NCBI RefSeq assembly: GCF_000373645.1 | Contig: NZ_KB892024.1 | Location: 211,060-275,059 of the forward strand | Length of the DNA stretch: 64,000 bases | Reading direction: 5' to 3' | Origin: Streptomyces sp. ATexAB-D23 | GTDB taxonomy: Bacteria; Actinomycetota; Actinomycetes; Streptomycetales; Streptomycetaceae | Part shown: positions 24,309 through 32,944 of the stretch, one piece after another | Numbering within the stretch: position 1 is the first letter of the stretch | Layout of the letters: each line of letters starts with the position of its first letter | Translations under genes and position numbers: made by a program | Notes under the pieces: generated by a model | What the model was told of the DNA's origin: nothing | The model's input: the letters and a program-made list of their open reading frames with translations, nothing else | The model's database searches: none

Positions 24309-26356
24309 TGCCGGAGCACGAGCGGCCGCGGGGTGTGCTGCGGGTGGGTGACCGAGTCCGGTTCGACGACCGGGTCCAGACGGTGGTGGGCCTGTCGGGC
24401 ACGACCGTCCGCCTGGTCGACGAGCACAACACCGCGAGCATGGTGATGTTCGCTCACCTGATGGCGTCGGACGGGTTCGAGCGGCTGGACTCCACGGCCC
24501 CCACGCCGGGACTGCCGCCCTTCGGCCTGCTGGACACGGTTCCCGAAGTGGCTCTGCGGAAGGCCAGATTCTTCGAGAAGCACCTGATCGAGGCGGAGAC
24601 CGGGCTCCCGCCGGATGCGCCGAAGGGATCGGTTCCCCGGCCCGAGTACGACCCGCAGTGGCGGACCGTGAATGAACGGCTGGTGGCCAAGGCGGCCGAG
24701 CTGACCGCATTGGGCACCGAGGTGTCGGAACGGACGCTGTTCCGGTTGAGGTCGAAGTGGCGGGACGAGGGGTTGTGGGGCCTGGTGGACCGGCGGGCCA
24801 CCAGGCTGTCCATGGCGCCGGGCACCGGCCGGGTGGACGGGCGTCTGGTCGAGGCGGTGCTGGAGGTCCTGGCCGCGCAGGAGGATTTGTCGACGGGGAC
24901 CCGCACCCGTGTGATTCGGCAGGCCGAGAAGCTGGTCGCCGAGCGGCACGGGGAGGGCACAGTCCCCCTTCCGTCGCGGGCAACGTACTTCCGGCTGCTC
25001 AAGTCGATGTCCGAAGGGCGCCACAGCTTCGGGGCGGCAACGACCCGGCGTTCTTTGGCCGGGCGGCCGGAGGCTCCGTTCACCCCGATGCTGGCCGCCC
25101 GGCCCGGCGAGGTGGTGCAGATCGACACCACCCCGCTGGATGTGCTGGCCGTCTTGGACGACGGTGTGACGGGCCGGATCGAGTTGACGATCGCGGTGGA
25201 TGTCGCCTCCCGCACCATCTGCGCGGCGATCCTGCGTCCGGCCGGGACGAAGGCCGTGGACGCCGCGCTGCTGCTGGCACGCATGCTGGTGCCGGAACCG
25301 ATGCGGCCCGGCTGGTCGGACGCCCTACGAATGTCAGCCTCACTGGTTCCGCACGCCCGGTTGATGAGTGTCGATGCCCGTCTGGAGCACGCCGCGGCAC
25401 GTCCGGTGATCGTCCCGGACACGATCACCGTGGACCGGGGCAAGGTCTTCATCTCGGACACGTTCGTCGCGGCCTGCCGTTCACTGGGAATCTCCGTCCA
25501 GCCCGCACGGCCGGCCACGCCGACGGACAAGGGCATCGTGGAGCGGACGTTCGAGTCCGTCAACACCCTGTTCTGCCAGCACGTCGCCGGATACGTCGGC
25601 TCCGACACCACCCGGCGCGGCCGCGACGTCCAGGCCGTCTGGACGATCGCGGAACTCTCCGATCTCTTCCACGAATGGGTCGTCGCCCGGTGGCAGACCC
25701 GCCCCCATGACTCCCTGCGCAGTCCTTTCCTGCCGGGCAAGGCACTCTCGCCGAACGAGGTCTACGCCATGCTCGTCTCCCGCACCGGCTACCTGCCGGT
25801 CTGTCTCGGCGGTGACGACTACATCGAGCTGCTGCCGGCGGAGTGGCGGAAGATCAACGACTACGGCATCACGCTCGACTACCGCACCTACGACTGCCGG
25901 GACCTGGGCCCTTACCGGCGCCAGTCGTCCGGAGTGGACACCAAGGGCAACCTCTGGGAGGTCCACCACGACCCCTACGACCTCTCCCACGTCTGGGTAC
26001 GCGACACCCGGGCCGGCGGCTGGATCACCGTTCCCTGGACCCGGCTCGGCACGGTCTCGGCACCGTTCGCCGACTTCACCTGGCGCCACGCCAGAGCCGT
26101 GCTGGCCGCCAAGGGAGCCGACGACACCGACGAGAACGCCATCGCCGCCGTCATCGACGACCTTCTGACCCGCGCCGGAAACGGCCCGGACCGCCGCATC
26201 GCCGCCCGTACCAAAGCGGCGACAGCCGTGCCTGCCCTGCCGCAGGCCCGGCACGAACCCGAGCCGGAGACGGACGAGGAGCCGGAAGGCGAAGAAGACA
26301 TCGCCCAGGTCATCCCCTTCGGCGTGTTCGACGCCTTCACCGACGGAAGCCGCTGA
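24308..26356 (+). CDS. TnsB-like DDE transposase (Mu-type C-terminus)
   Basis: This 682-residue transposase has N-terminal DNA-binding regions (helix-turn-helix around ELTALGTEVSERTLFRLRSKW), an RNase H-fold catalytic core and a Mu transposase-like beta-barrel C-terminus. The catalytic triad is D273 (QIDTTPLD), D376 (TVDRGK) and E412 (IVERTF), a canonical D,D(35)E spacing. It would bind the end repeats and cut and join the 3' ends. The acidic C-terminal tail, after residue about 640, probably contacts the TnsC-like ATPase. ATG at 24308 overlaps the tnsA stop and the stop overlaps the tnsC start, so translation is coupled. Codon use resembles the host. Confidence 0.92.
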   Translation: MPEHERPRGVLRVGDRVRFDDRVQTVVGLSGTTVRLVDEHNTASMVMFAHLMASDGFERLDSTAPTPGLPPFGLLDTVPEVALRKARFFEKHLIEAETGLPPDAPKGSVPRPEYDPQWRTVNERLVAKAAELTALGTEVSERTLFRLRSKWRDEGLWGLVDRRATRLSMAPGTGRVDGRLVEAVLEVLAAQEDLSTGTRTRVIRQAEKLVAERHGEGTVPLPSRATYFRLLKSMSEGRHSFGAATTRRSLAGRPEAPFTPMLAARPGEVVQIDTTPLDVLAVLDDGVTGRIELTIAVDVASRTICAAILRPAGTKAVDAALLLARMLVPEPMRPGWSDALRMSASLVPHARLMSVDARLEHAAARPVIVPDTITVDRGKVFISDTFVAACRSLGISVQPARPATPTDKGIVERTFESVNTLFCQHVAGYVGSDTTRRGRDVQAVWTIAELSDLFHEWVVARWQTRPHDSLRSPFLPGKALSPNEVYAMLVSRTGYLPVCLGGDDYIELLPAEWRKINDYGITLDYRTYDCRDLGPYRRQSSGVDTKGNLWEVHHDPYDLSHVWVRDTRAGGWITVPWTRLGTVSAPFADFTWRHARAVLAAKGADDTDENAIAAVIDDLLTRAGNGPDRRIAARTKAATAVPALPQARHEPEPETDEEPEGEEDIAQVIPFGVFDAFTDGSR

Positions 26357-27411
26357 TGACGCACTTCTTCGAGCCCGAGGACGTCGACCATCCGCTGACG
26401 AGCAAGGAAGGCTGGGCCGCCTTCGTCGCGGAAAGCACCACTCCGTCGGCCGTCCCGCCGCCGGCGGCCCTGCAACGCCTCACCGAAGCAGAACGGGCCG
26501 CCTACGACCAGGCTCGGGAGGACTACCACGCACAACTCGTCATCGTCTCCACCCCGACGATCCGCCACGTCGCCGCGACCGGCCGCAAACGCATCCTGCT
26601 CAACCGGCACCAGCACTCCGCCCGCCGCGGACTGATCGTCTCGGGACCCGCCGGGACCGGGAAGACCACCGCTATCACCCAGCTGGGCAAGAACTTCGAA
26701 CAGCTCGGGCAACAGCGTGGCGAGGTCCTGCCGGACTCGTTGCCGGTCGTCTACATCACCGTCCCGCCCGCTGCCACCCCGAAGATGCTGGCCGTCGAGT
26801 TCGCCCGGTTCATCGGCCTGCCGCTGCCGTCCCGCTTCAGCCAGGTCGAGGTCACCAACAAGGTCTGCGACCTGCTCTGCACCCTCGGCTGCCGTCTCGT
26901 GCTCATCGACGAGCTCCACAATCTCGACATCGGTACGCGGGTCGGTGCCGAGGCATCCGACCAGATCAAGTACCTGTCCGAACGCATCCCGGCGACCTTC
27001 GTCCTGGCCGGCGTCGACGTCGAGGGCACCGGACTGTTCGCCGGGCGCCGGGGCGGACAGATCGCCAGCCGCTACACCCTCATCCCCACCAGCCCTTTCC
27101 GCCACAAGACCGAGGAACAGCGCAAATCCTGGCGATCACTCGTGGCGACGCTGGAGGAATCCTTGCGGCTGCACGCCCACCGACCGGGCACCTTGCTCAA
27201 GCTGAGCGCCTACCTGCACGACCGCACCGGCGGCATGATCGGCAGCCTGTCCCACCTCGTCCGCGAGGCCGCCCTGGACGCCATCCTCGACGGCAGCGAG
27301 AAGATCACCAAAGCCTCGCTGGAACGGGTCGACCTGGACGAGGGCGCCGAACAGCAGAACATTCCCCGGGCACGGCGTCGCCGAGCCCGTCACGAGAAGC
27401 GCATCGCGTGA
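26356..27411 (+). CDS. TnsC/TniB-like AAA+ ATPase
   Basis: This 351-residue AAA+ ATPase is the regulator that bridges the target selector and the transposase. Walker A is G97-P-A-G-T-G-K103-T-T and Walker B is VLIDELHN with D185/E186. A sensor-type segment FVLAGVDVEGTGLF and an arginine-rich GRRGGQIASRYT follow. The C-terminus is very basic (RARRRRARHEKRIA), likely binding DNA or the TniQ partner. ATG at 26356 overlaps the tnsB stop (TGATG) and its stop overlaps the tniQ GTG (GTGA). Confidence 0.9.
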   Translation: MTHFFEPEDVDHPLTSKEGWAAFVAESTTPSAVPPPAALQRLTEAERAAYDQAREDYHAQLVIVSTPTIRHVAATGRKRILLNRHQHSARRGLIVSGPAGTGKTTAITQLGKNFEQLGQQRGEVLPDSLPVVYITVPPAATPKMLAVEFARFIGLPLPSRFSQVEVTNKVCDLLCTLGCRLVLIDELHNLDIGTRVGAEASDQIKYLSERIPATFVLAGVDVEGTGLFAGRRGGQIASRYTLIPTSPFRHKTEEQRKSWRSLVATLEESLRLHAHRPGTLLKLSAYLHDRTGGMIGSLSHLVREAALDAILDGSEKITKASLERVDLDEGAEQQNIPRARRRRARHEKRIA

Positions 27412-28214
27412 CCGGCCGGCCGCGGACCCTGCCTGTCACGCCGCCGCCCGTCCATCACGAGACTATCGGCTCCTACCTGAACCGCCTCGCCGACGCCAAC
27501 CACCTCACCATCGGCTACCTCTCCTCCCTGATCGGCCCGTCGCGCCAACACCGTCGAGTCGACAACCGGGTCGGCTACTGGACGCCAGATGCGCTGCGAC
27601 GGCCCGCCATCCTGACCGGCCGGAGCCCGGCATCCCTGGTCCACGCGATGCCACCGCTCGGCTCGATCGGCGACCCGCTTCGACACCATCGGTCTGCAAT
27701 TGAAGAGGTCATCGAGCCGCGACGCCGCCCGGCCTGCCGCCTCTGCATGGCCCGGCGACACGTCCACGGGCTCGTCGTCCGCAGCACCCCGCACCATGAA
27801 GGTGTCTGCCACCGCCACCGCCGCTGGCTCCTCGGAGAGGAGCAACACGATCTGACGCGGCTGCCCGAGGTTCTGCGGGCCAACCTCCAGCATTACCGGA
27901 TCGTCCGCCGGGGCACCCATCCCTTCACCGGGCTGGCCTTCGTCGATGCTCGCGACCGCCTGACCAGGTGGTTCACCGGTAAGAGAAGCGGAGAGCCTCT
28001 TCGGCAGAGGTGGGACCGCCGGCTCGAAGTGCTCGGCGAGGACCCGTTCGGCGATCCCCACCGCCCCTCCGAGCCCCGGATCGAAGTGGCCACCTACCCC
28101 GAAGTCATCGTGCTCACCGGCCTGTTCGCCTCCCCGCATTGGCGAGACCATCCCCAACTGCCCGCAGAGACAGCACGCCGATTCGGCATCGCAGACACCC
28201 AGCTAGTGCTCTGA
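27408..28214 (+). CDS. TniQ-family target-selection protein
   Basis: This 268-residue protein fits TniQ: the N-terminal block PPPVHHETIGSYLNRLADAN matches the usual 'E-S-xx-S/Y-L-xRLA' opening, followed by a zinc-finger-like cluster C110-R-L-C113 with VCHRHRRWL about 20 residues later. TniQ proteins (including TnsD) recognise the target or link a targeting complex to TnsC. At 268 residues it is short, without the long C-terminal DNA-binding region of TnsD, so site-specific recognition is uncertain. GTG at 27408 overlaps the tnsC stop by four bases. Confidence 0.82.
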   Translation: MTGRPRTLPVTPPPVHHETIGSYLNRLADANHLTIGYLSSLIGPSRQHRRVDNRVGYWTPDALRRPAILTGRSPASLVHAMPPLGSIGDPLRHHRSAIEEVIEPRRRPACRLCMARRHVHGLVVRSTPHHEGVCHRHRRWLLGEEQHDLTRLPEVLRANLQHYRIVRRGTHPFTGLAFVDARDRLTRWFTGKRSGEPLRQRWDRRLEVLGEDPFGDPHRPSEPRIEVATYPEVIVLTGLFASPHWRDHPQLPAETARRFGIADTQLVL

Positions 28215-28310
28215 ACGCACAGGTTCGCCGGGTTGGGGCTCGCGTGTGTTTGGGGTGTGCCGGGGCATCCGGTCCACAGTCGCGAGCCCGTGTCTGGCAG
28301 GATCTCCCGC

Positions 28311-28625
28311 ATGCTCGAAGAAAAGCTCGACGCGCTTGCCCAAGTGATGGCCGAGCACATGGCCAGGCCGTTCCCGCCCGGCTGCCGCGGCCTGGACGTC
28401 GAGGGCCAGGACATGGTGTTGCTCGACGCGGACTCCTATGGCTATGCAGCCGTCGTTCGTGAAGGCCCGCTCAGCGAGCAGCACCGGGCAGGCTTGACGC
28501 GGCTGACGTCAGTGTTCGGGAAAGTCCTCCCGGCGATCGACGACGAGTACGCGGCCGAGTACTACACGCACGTGCGCGACATGGCTGTGCTGGCCGCCGA
28601 AATTGCGAGCCTGCGCGAGAAGTAG
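28311..28625 (+). CDS. Small cargo protein of the Tn7-like element, function unknown
   Basis: This 104-residue soluble protein is the only gene between tniQ and the right end. It begins MLEEKLDALAQVMAEHMARP and contains GLDVEGQDMVLLDADSYGYA and an acidic helical C-terminus (DEYAAEYYTHVRDMAVLAAEI). The ATG at 28311 has AGGA eight bases upstream; the longer upstream frame looks non-coding. I recognise no domain, although similar small hypotheticals occur in Streptomyces genomes. Its place suggests cargo, possibly a fitness, anti-phage or regulatory function; no such function is visible in the sequence. Confidence 0.6.
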   Translation: MLEEKLDALAQVMAEHMARPFPPGCRGLDVEGQDMVLLDADSYGYAAVVREGPLSEQHRAGLTRLTSVFGKVLPAIDDEYAAEYYTHVRDMAVLAAEIASLREK

Positions 28626-28968
28626 TCCTTCGCACGGGAAGGTTCCGCGAGGGCATCCGATGGGGCGGGACACCCCCTTGCCAACGCGGCATGACCCGCA
28701 ACCCGGTGAACCTATGCCATCGGAGCACTAGCGTCGGGCCTGGTCCGGAAACTGCCACCTTCACCGCGAATCCTGGAGCAGGGCGTCTCACCGTCCTGAC
28801 AAAGCCCAGCTCAGGAACCACCGGTCTCGCCATGATCGATGAGACGCGAACTCGGCGCCTTGCTCAGCCCCTCCTGAAGCCCACGGCCCCCACGCTCTGA
28901 GTCGCAAGCCAATCTGTCAACCCCCAGGTCAGTGGCCTTATCCCGTCAAGATCTAATGAGACGGGACA
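28626..28968. other. 343-bp non-coding right arm of the transposon
   Basis: It contains the right terminal repeat and an internal TnsB-like repeat but no convincing gene. A GTCGCAAGCC in the opposite orientation is at 28901. Confidence 0.55.
28834..28968 (-). repeat. Right end: terminal repeat plus internal TnsB-like site
   Basis: Read inward from 28968 the tip is TGTCCCGTCTCATTAGATC. A second copy CGTCTCATCGATC is at 28846-28834 on the minus strand. Consensus with the left-end copies is (C/T)GTC(G/T)CATYGA(A/T)C, allowing one inserted base in the tip copy. Confidence 0.75.
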
Positions 28969-28973
28969 ACTGC
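28969..28973 (+). repeat. Right target-site duplication ACTGC
   Basis: It matches 23399-23403 exactly and directly follows the right tip ACA. Confidence 0.85.
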
Positions 28974-29076
28974 CTTCACTCGTTCGGCTGACCTTGCCTC
29001 AGGTCCGGCGTGGGAGCCTCGCACGGATGCGAACGTAGCGCTCGCGGAGGAGGCTGCCGACGACCCGGGTTGACGC

Positions 29077-30200
29077 ATGGCGGCAGGGACACCTGCCGCC
29101 CGCACCGGCACACCTCCCGGCCAAGGCCGCCGCGAGCAGATCTTCCGTTGCAGGCTGTTCCAACGCATCAGCGGGTTCCCGGCCGAAGCCGCACCCGGCT
29201 ACCGCCACGAGGGCGAGGCGCCCTTCAGGGCCGAGACCGCCCGCGCTGCGATCCATCAGACCCCGAGCTCACCGCGGAACTCGACCGTGCGGCCCGAGAG
29301 TTCCTGACAGCCAGTGGAATCGAAGCCGAACCTGTGACCTGGCAGCCGCCTATCACTCTGCTCGACTGACTGGGCCTCGACCCCGCCCCCCATCGATGTC
29401 CCGCGCCTGCACGACCTCATCCGTCGGCAGAAGAAGTCGGTGCAGCACGCAGCCGCAGTCTTCGGCACCGGCATCGAGGCGAACCGCTACGTCCCGAACG
29501 AGCGCCCGCCCCGCCCCGCCCCGCCCTTCCACAGGAACAGGCCACGGCACGGCCCGGGCAACAGGCGCGACCCGCCGCGAGGCCCGTCGGGAGCTGACGA
29601 AGGAGGACTTCGCGCGCCTCTACTCGGACGAAAACCAGTCCCTCAACCAGATCAGCGCCGCCGCCGACTTCTCCCGCAGAGTGCTAGCCGCCCTCCCGCA
29701 CGACTACGACATCCCGCTCCGCGACGGACCCCTGGACTACCAGCCCCGAGGGCCAGTCGACCGGAATTGGCTGATCGAGCAGTACGTCCACTGCCACCGC
29801 ACTCCGGCGACCTCGGACGCGAGAAGGGCATGAGCACCTCGAACTTGGTGCGCTGGGCCAAGACCCACAACATCCCCTTGCGACTGCGCGGAAGCGCCGG
29901 CCAGAACCAGGCACTCCGAGCCGCCGACGAGGCCGGCCGAGCACCGCGCATCCTCCGGCCGGCACTCACCGGCCGAGGCGCCGACGAACGCCTGAGCCGT
30001 TTCGCCGCCGCGTCCGCCCACCCCAGCCTCAGCGCGGCGGCAGCAGCCCTCGGCCTCAACACCTTCACCCCCGTCGCACAGATCAACCGGATTGAGCGAG
30101 AACTCGTTCGACCACTCCTGGTCCGGCCGACGCGGAAGGCCCATGACGCCTACTCTCCTGGGGAAGAAGGTGCTCAAGGCCATTCGAAAGATGCAGGACA
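29077..30200 (+). pseudogene. Decayed multi-HTH (TniQ/transposon-related) protein gene
   Basis: Protein-like text can be followed across this region only by changing frame at least four times. Recognisable pieces are REQIFRCRLFQRISGFPAEA, then ELDRAAREFLTASGIEAEP with TWQPPITLLD, then PRLHDLIRRQKKSVQHAAAVFGTG, then LTKEDFARLYSDENQSLNQIS, then WLIEQYVH followed in another frame by DLGREKGMSTSNLVRWAKTH, and finally AAAALGLNTFTPVAQINRIE. These are repeated helix-turn-helix-like units as in long TniQ-type or transposon-associated DNA-binding proteins. No continuous frame exists, so it is a relic. Limits are approximate. Confidence 0.6.
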
Positions 30201-30226
30201 ACACGATGCCCTGAGACGCACCATGA

Positions 30227-30415
30227 TCATTCCTGGTCGGCAATGGGCCGAAATACCCCGTCGAACTCGCCTGATGCCACCAGCCCGGCAATCACGCGCA
30301 CCATGCTGCCGATGCCGGGATTCCGCACGATCAGCCCGTCCGCGCAGAAGAAGCACTGCCTGGAGACATCGGGCTCGCCTGTTGCGGCATCAGCGCCGTC
30401 ACTGAAGCTCCTCAC
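30227..30415 (-). CDS. Small hypothetical protein with CxxC
   Basis: This possible 62-residue product contains RQCFFCADGLIVRNPGIGS and ends EFDGVFRPIADQE. A GTG at 30415 overlaps the end of the interrupted gene upstream by 17 bases, suggesting translational coupling, but no ribosome site is clear. It may be part of the same decaying locus. I do not recognise a family. Confidence 0.35.
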   Translation of the reverse strand: MRSFSDGADAATGEPDVSRQCFFCADGLIVRNPGIGSMVRVIAGLVASGEFDGVFRPIADQE

Positions 30416-30797
30416 CCGGCGGTATGAAGGCGTCGGCGCTGTCGGCGTCCTCCACATGCCCGTGAGCATCGACCGTGATGGCAGTCGCGCGGCCCTGCGA
30501 AGTGATCAACCAGGCCAGCACCTGCTCTGTGAGAGGTGATCCAACCGGCCCTTCATCCGTCCAGTGGACTCGCCATCCCCCACCGGGTATCGCGGCAATG
30601 ACCTGATCGGCCCGCTCCAAGTGGGAGAAGTCCACGTAGTCCCTGACCTGGCGCAGTGCCCCTCGCTACGGGTCGACCACCAAGGCTGTCCCGGTTGCGG
30701 GATCCCATCCCTCCACACGCACCATGCGACCGATCTCGGTCTCAGTGCCATTGAAGATGGCGGTCCATCCGGTCTGATTGAAGTGTCGGAGTTGCAT
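30399..30797 (-). pseudogene. Small hypothetical gene interrupted by an in-frame TAG
   Basis: One frame reads MQLRHFNQTGWTAIFNGTE through WDPATGTALVVDP, then TAG (30668-30666), then continues in the same frame RGALRQVRDYVDFSHLERAD through ITVDAHGHVEDAD to a TGA at 30399. The whole would be 132 residues and reads smoothly on both sides of the stop. This is a single nonsense change in a small orphan gene common in Streptomyces, or a sequencing error. A shortened product from a downstream GTG is possible. Confidence 0.65.
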
Positions 30798-31121
30798 GGC
30801 GTCATGATCCCGGAGGTCCGGCGACCTGCTCGACCTCCGTGTTGTGGAAGCCGTGGTTATCAAGAAACCGGCAGGCCGGTGATGCTGATGTCAAAGACCC
30901 GACGGGCTGTGGAAGCGGACCCAGACATTCCTGTAGGGCTCACGGAGCTTGTGACCGACCGGTGGGCAGCCGGGCCAGTGTTGCTGCCACAGATCCGTCA
31001 GAAGCACCCGCACATCTCCAGTCAGTGGAGTCGCGACCGGCTCCCCAAGCAGGGGAGGCCGCCGAGTAGGCGGGAGAGAGCGCGTCAGTGGACTGCTGCT
31101 TTTCTGTGCTGGTGCCCACGT
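30798..31121. other. 324-bp region without a supported gene
   Basis: An ATG at 30888 opens MSKTRRAVEADPDIPVGLTE and keeps a plausible composition for about 60 codons (to about 31085), but it then runs antisense into the next gene with Arg-rich shadow text. It may be a truncated gene remnant. Nothing else is recognised. Confidence 0.4.
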
Positions 31122-32363
31122 TCACTCGTTGGGGGACTCCGTTGCCAGTGGGATACCGCACCGCCAGCAGTCGTTCGCGTGGTCGTCCTGGCAGACGTAG
31201 CGGATGGCACCATCCACGCACCATTCGGCGGCCTTCTCGGACAGCAGGTCGGGTCCGGCAAGGAGCAGCCGACGAAATTCCGTGGTGTCCGCAATGTCGG
31301 CCGGGCGGTTGGTGAACCATTCGGCGAACCAAGGCTCGTCCCGGCGCATGCGCCAGTGCGCATTCTCCCGGTCGTCGACAGCCGTAAGGAACCGATCGAC
31401 GATGCGCCCCCAACTCGGTGCTCCAAACCAGCCGTTGTCGGACGCACAGAAGAATTTGATCAGGGTTCGCAGGCCGAACTCCTTCTCGCGAAGGCAGTGT
31501 GTTCGCCCCCAAGCGATCGCGTCCTGTGCCATCTCCGCGAGTTCTTCGCGCGGATCAACCGCGTGCGCCGGGTCCTCAGGGTTGTGGCAGGCCAGCCCGA
31601 GCTCGAGCACGGACTGCCCGGTCGGTAGAACCCGAGACGGGTTGACGATCGTGAGACCGAGACCGATCCAGTTGACATGGTCGAACGACAGCATCGAGCG
31701 CACGAGTCGGGTGGTTGCCACGTTGATCCGCATCATCGTGCCGTCGTGGAGCGGACTCTTACCGGCATGCCAGTTCTCGACGGGTGTGTTGCGCCACACG
31801 GCGAGCGTGATGCGGGTGGCAGCCAGCCACAGCAGGGCGTCGTCGTCAAGGTGCCCGAACCGCTTGGCACACTCCTGGGCCCCGTAGGAGATCAACTCTC
31901 CCGGTTTCGGCCACCTGTGGCTGTCAGACCCTTCAGGCGCGTACTCGTAGTCGCCGGCGTACTCGTCGAGGATTTCGCTCAACTCGGCTGCGCTGTAAGC
32001 CTCGCTGTACTCGGGGTCGTCCGGCCCTTCGACGGTGTACATGTCGTGGCCCCATGACACATACACGTCGCCCCAGAGCACGACGTTGTCGCACTCGATG
32101 GCGTTATCTGTCACAACCGGCCTGATGGTGATCGGCGCAGTACGCCCGTCGGTTCGCTCGCCGTCCTTCTTGGCGGCCCATGCGGTGACGATCCCGAGCG
32201 GCTTCGGAAGGATAGGGCCGACCTCGGTGATGCTGAACGGCTCGTCGTCGACATCGGTGTCGAACCGGCTGTTGACGAACGCGACCGCCTCGGAGGGCGT
32301 GCTGACGATGGACTGGGTACCACTCTCGTTGTCAACCACTCGCCACAACGGGCTGTCCTTCAC
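31122..32363 (-). CDS. Orphan hypothetical protein, 413 residues
   Basis: The GTG at 32363 has GGAG six bases upstream; the upstream frame continues but is poor. The protein is acidic and soluble, with no signal peptide or membrane segment. The N-terminal part (VDNESGTQSIVSTPSEAVAF) looks like a small immunity- or SMI1-type alpha/beta region. The middle has WLAATRITLAVWRNTPVENWH and the end has CWRCGIPLA, a possible metal-binding Cys pair, with a further Cys in YVCQDDHAND. I do not recognise the family. Composition fits a real gene but its neighbours are all small orphans, typical of accessory islands. Confidence 0.6.
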   Translation of the reverse strand: MKDSPLWRVVDNESGTQSIVSTPSEAVAFVNSRFDTDVDDEPFSITEVGPILPKPLGIVTAWAAKKDGERTDGRTAPITIRPVVTDNAIECDNVVLWGDVYVSWGHDMYTVEGPDDPEYSEAYSAAELSEILDEYAGDYEYAPEGSDSHRWPKPGELISYGAQECAKRFGHLDDDALLWLAATRITLAVWRNTPVENWHAGKSPLHDGTMMRINVATTRLVRSMLSFDHVNWIGLGLTIVNPSRVLPTGQSVLELGLACHNPEDPAHAVDPREELAEMAQDAIAWGRTHCLREKEFGLRTLIKFFCASDNGWFGAPSWGRIVDRFLTAVDDRENAHWRMRRDEPWFAEWFTNRPADIADTTEFRRLLLAGPDLLSEKAAEWCVDGAIRYVCQDDHANDCWRCGIPLATESPNE

Positions 32364-32562
32364 GATGCTCTCCGATCGCGGTGAGCGCACCCGGGGCGGG
32401 TGCGATGCGCCGGGTCGCTCGGCACTGACTCCAATTATGGTCTGATCAACCCATCTGTAGTCCCGAAGACGCTTGTCGGCGATAACGTTCGGTACGTTCG
32501 CGTGCAACCCGCCTTTCGCGACCGCGGCGACACAGCAGAGTCCAACGGCGGATGAGGCGAAG

Positions 32563-32832
32563 ATGTCGCTGAACAAGAAGGGTTCCTGGCACATAACCGT
32601 TGACGGGATCGAGTACCGCCGGCGGATCCGCAGGAAGCCCTCCTACATGCAGGGACTCTGCTGGACACCACTGACCTATGCGGTTGAAGCGGCCAGCGGC
32701 AGCCAGCCGGGCACGACCTTGATTGTCACCAGCGGCCGGGCCTATCCCAGCAACTGGGTGGGCGTCGAAATGGAGCCCATTCGTCCGGCTCACGTTGCTG
32801 CCAGCATTCGAGAGGCACGGGATCAAGGCTAG
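32563..32832 (+). CDS. Small conserved Streptomyces hypothetical, 89 residues
   Basis: It begins MSLNKKGSWHITVDGIEYRR and continues with RKPSYMQGLCWTPLTYAVE and GTTLIVTSGRAYPSNWVG. GAGG lies eight bases before the ATG. The beta-rich pattern with 'ITVDGxxYRWRxRRxPTYxQ' is one I recognise as a recurrent Streptomyces orphan family of unknown function, often in clusters of small accessory genes. Divergent from the 413-residue gene. Confidence 0.62.
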   Translation: MSLNKKGSWHITVDGIEYRRRIRRKPSYMQGLCWTPLTYAVEAASGSQPGTTLIVTSGRAYPSNWVGVEMEPIRPAHVAASIREARDQG

Positions 32833-32944
32833 GATCCAACCCGGTTCGGTTCTCCTTTCCAGCTCGACCGATCCACAGGACTCATCGCCCAGCCATGAGA
32901 CAGAGCGGAGCAGGGCGGCGCGTCTGGCCCGGCATCATGGCCTG

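Larger units (their letters stand above)
23404..28968 (+). mobile_element. Intact Tn7-like transposon (5,565 bp)
   Basis: The element carries tnsA-, tnsB-, tnsC- and tniQ-like genes in one operon, followed by a small cargo gene. The left tip is TGTCCCGTCGCAT; the right tip, read inward, is TGTCCCGTCTCAT (12 of 13 identical). Both sides carry the 5-bp direct repeat ACTGC, the duplication length typical of Tn7 and Mu-type transposition. Internal repeats near each tip share the core GTC(G/T)CAT and look like TnsB sites. All four transposition genes are open with catalytic motifs present. It is inserted about 100 bases downstream of dnaB, in non-coding DNA. There is no tnsD-like second targeting gene and no CRISPR array, so target choice would rest on TniQ. 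Confidence 0.9.

Noticed and set aside
30888..31628. Plus-strand ORF opening MSKTRRAVEADP
   Set aside because: Only its first 60 codons look protein-like; the rest runs antisense to the 413-residue gene.
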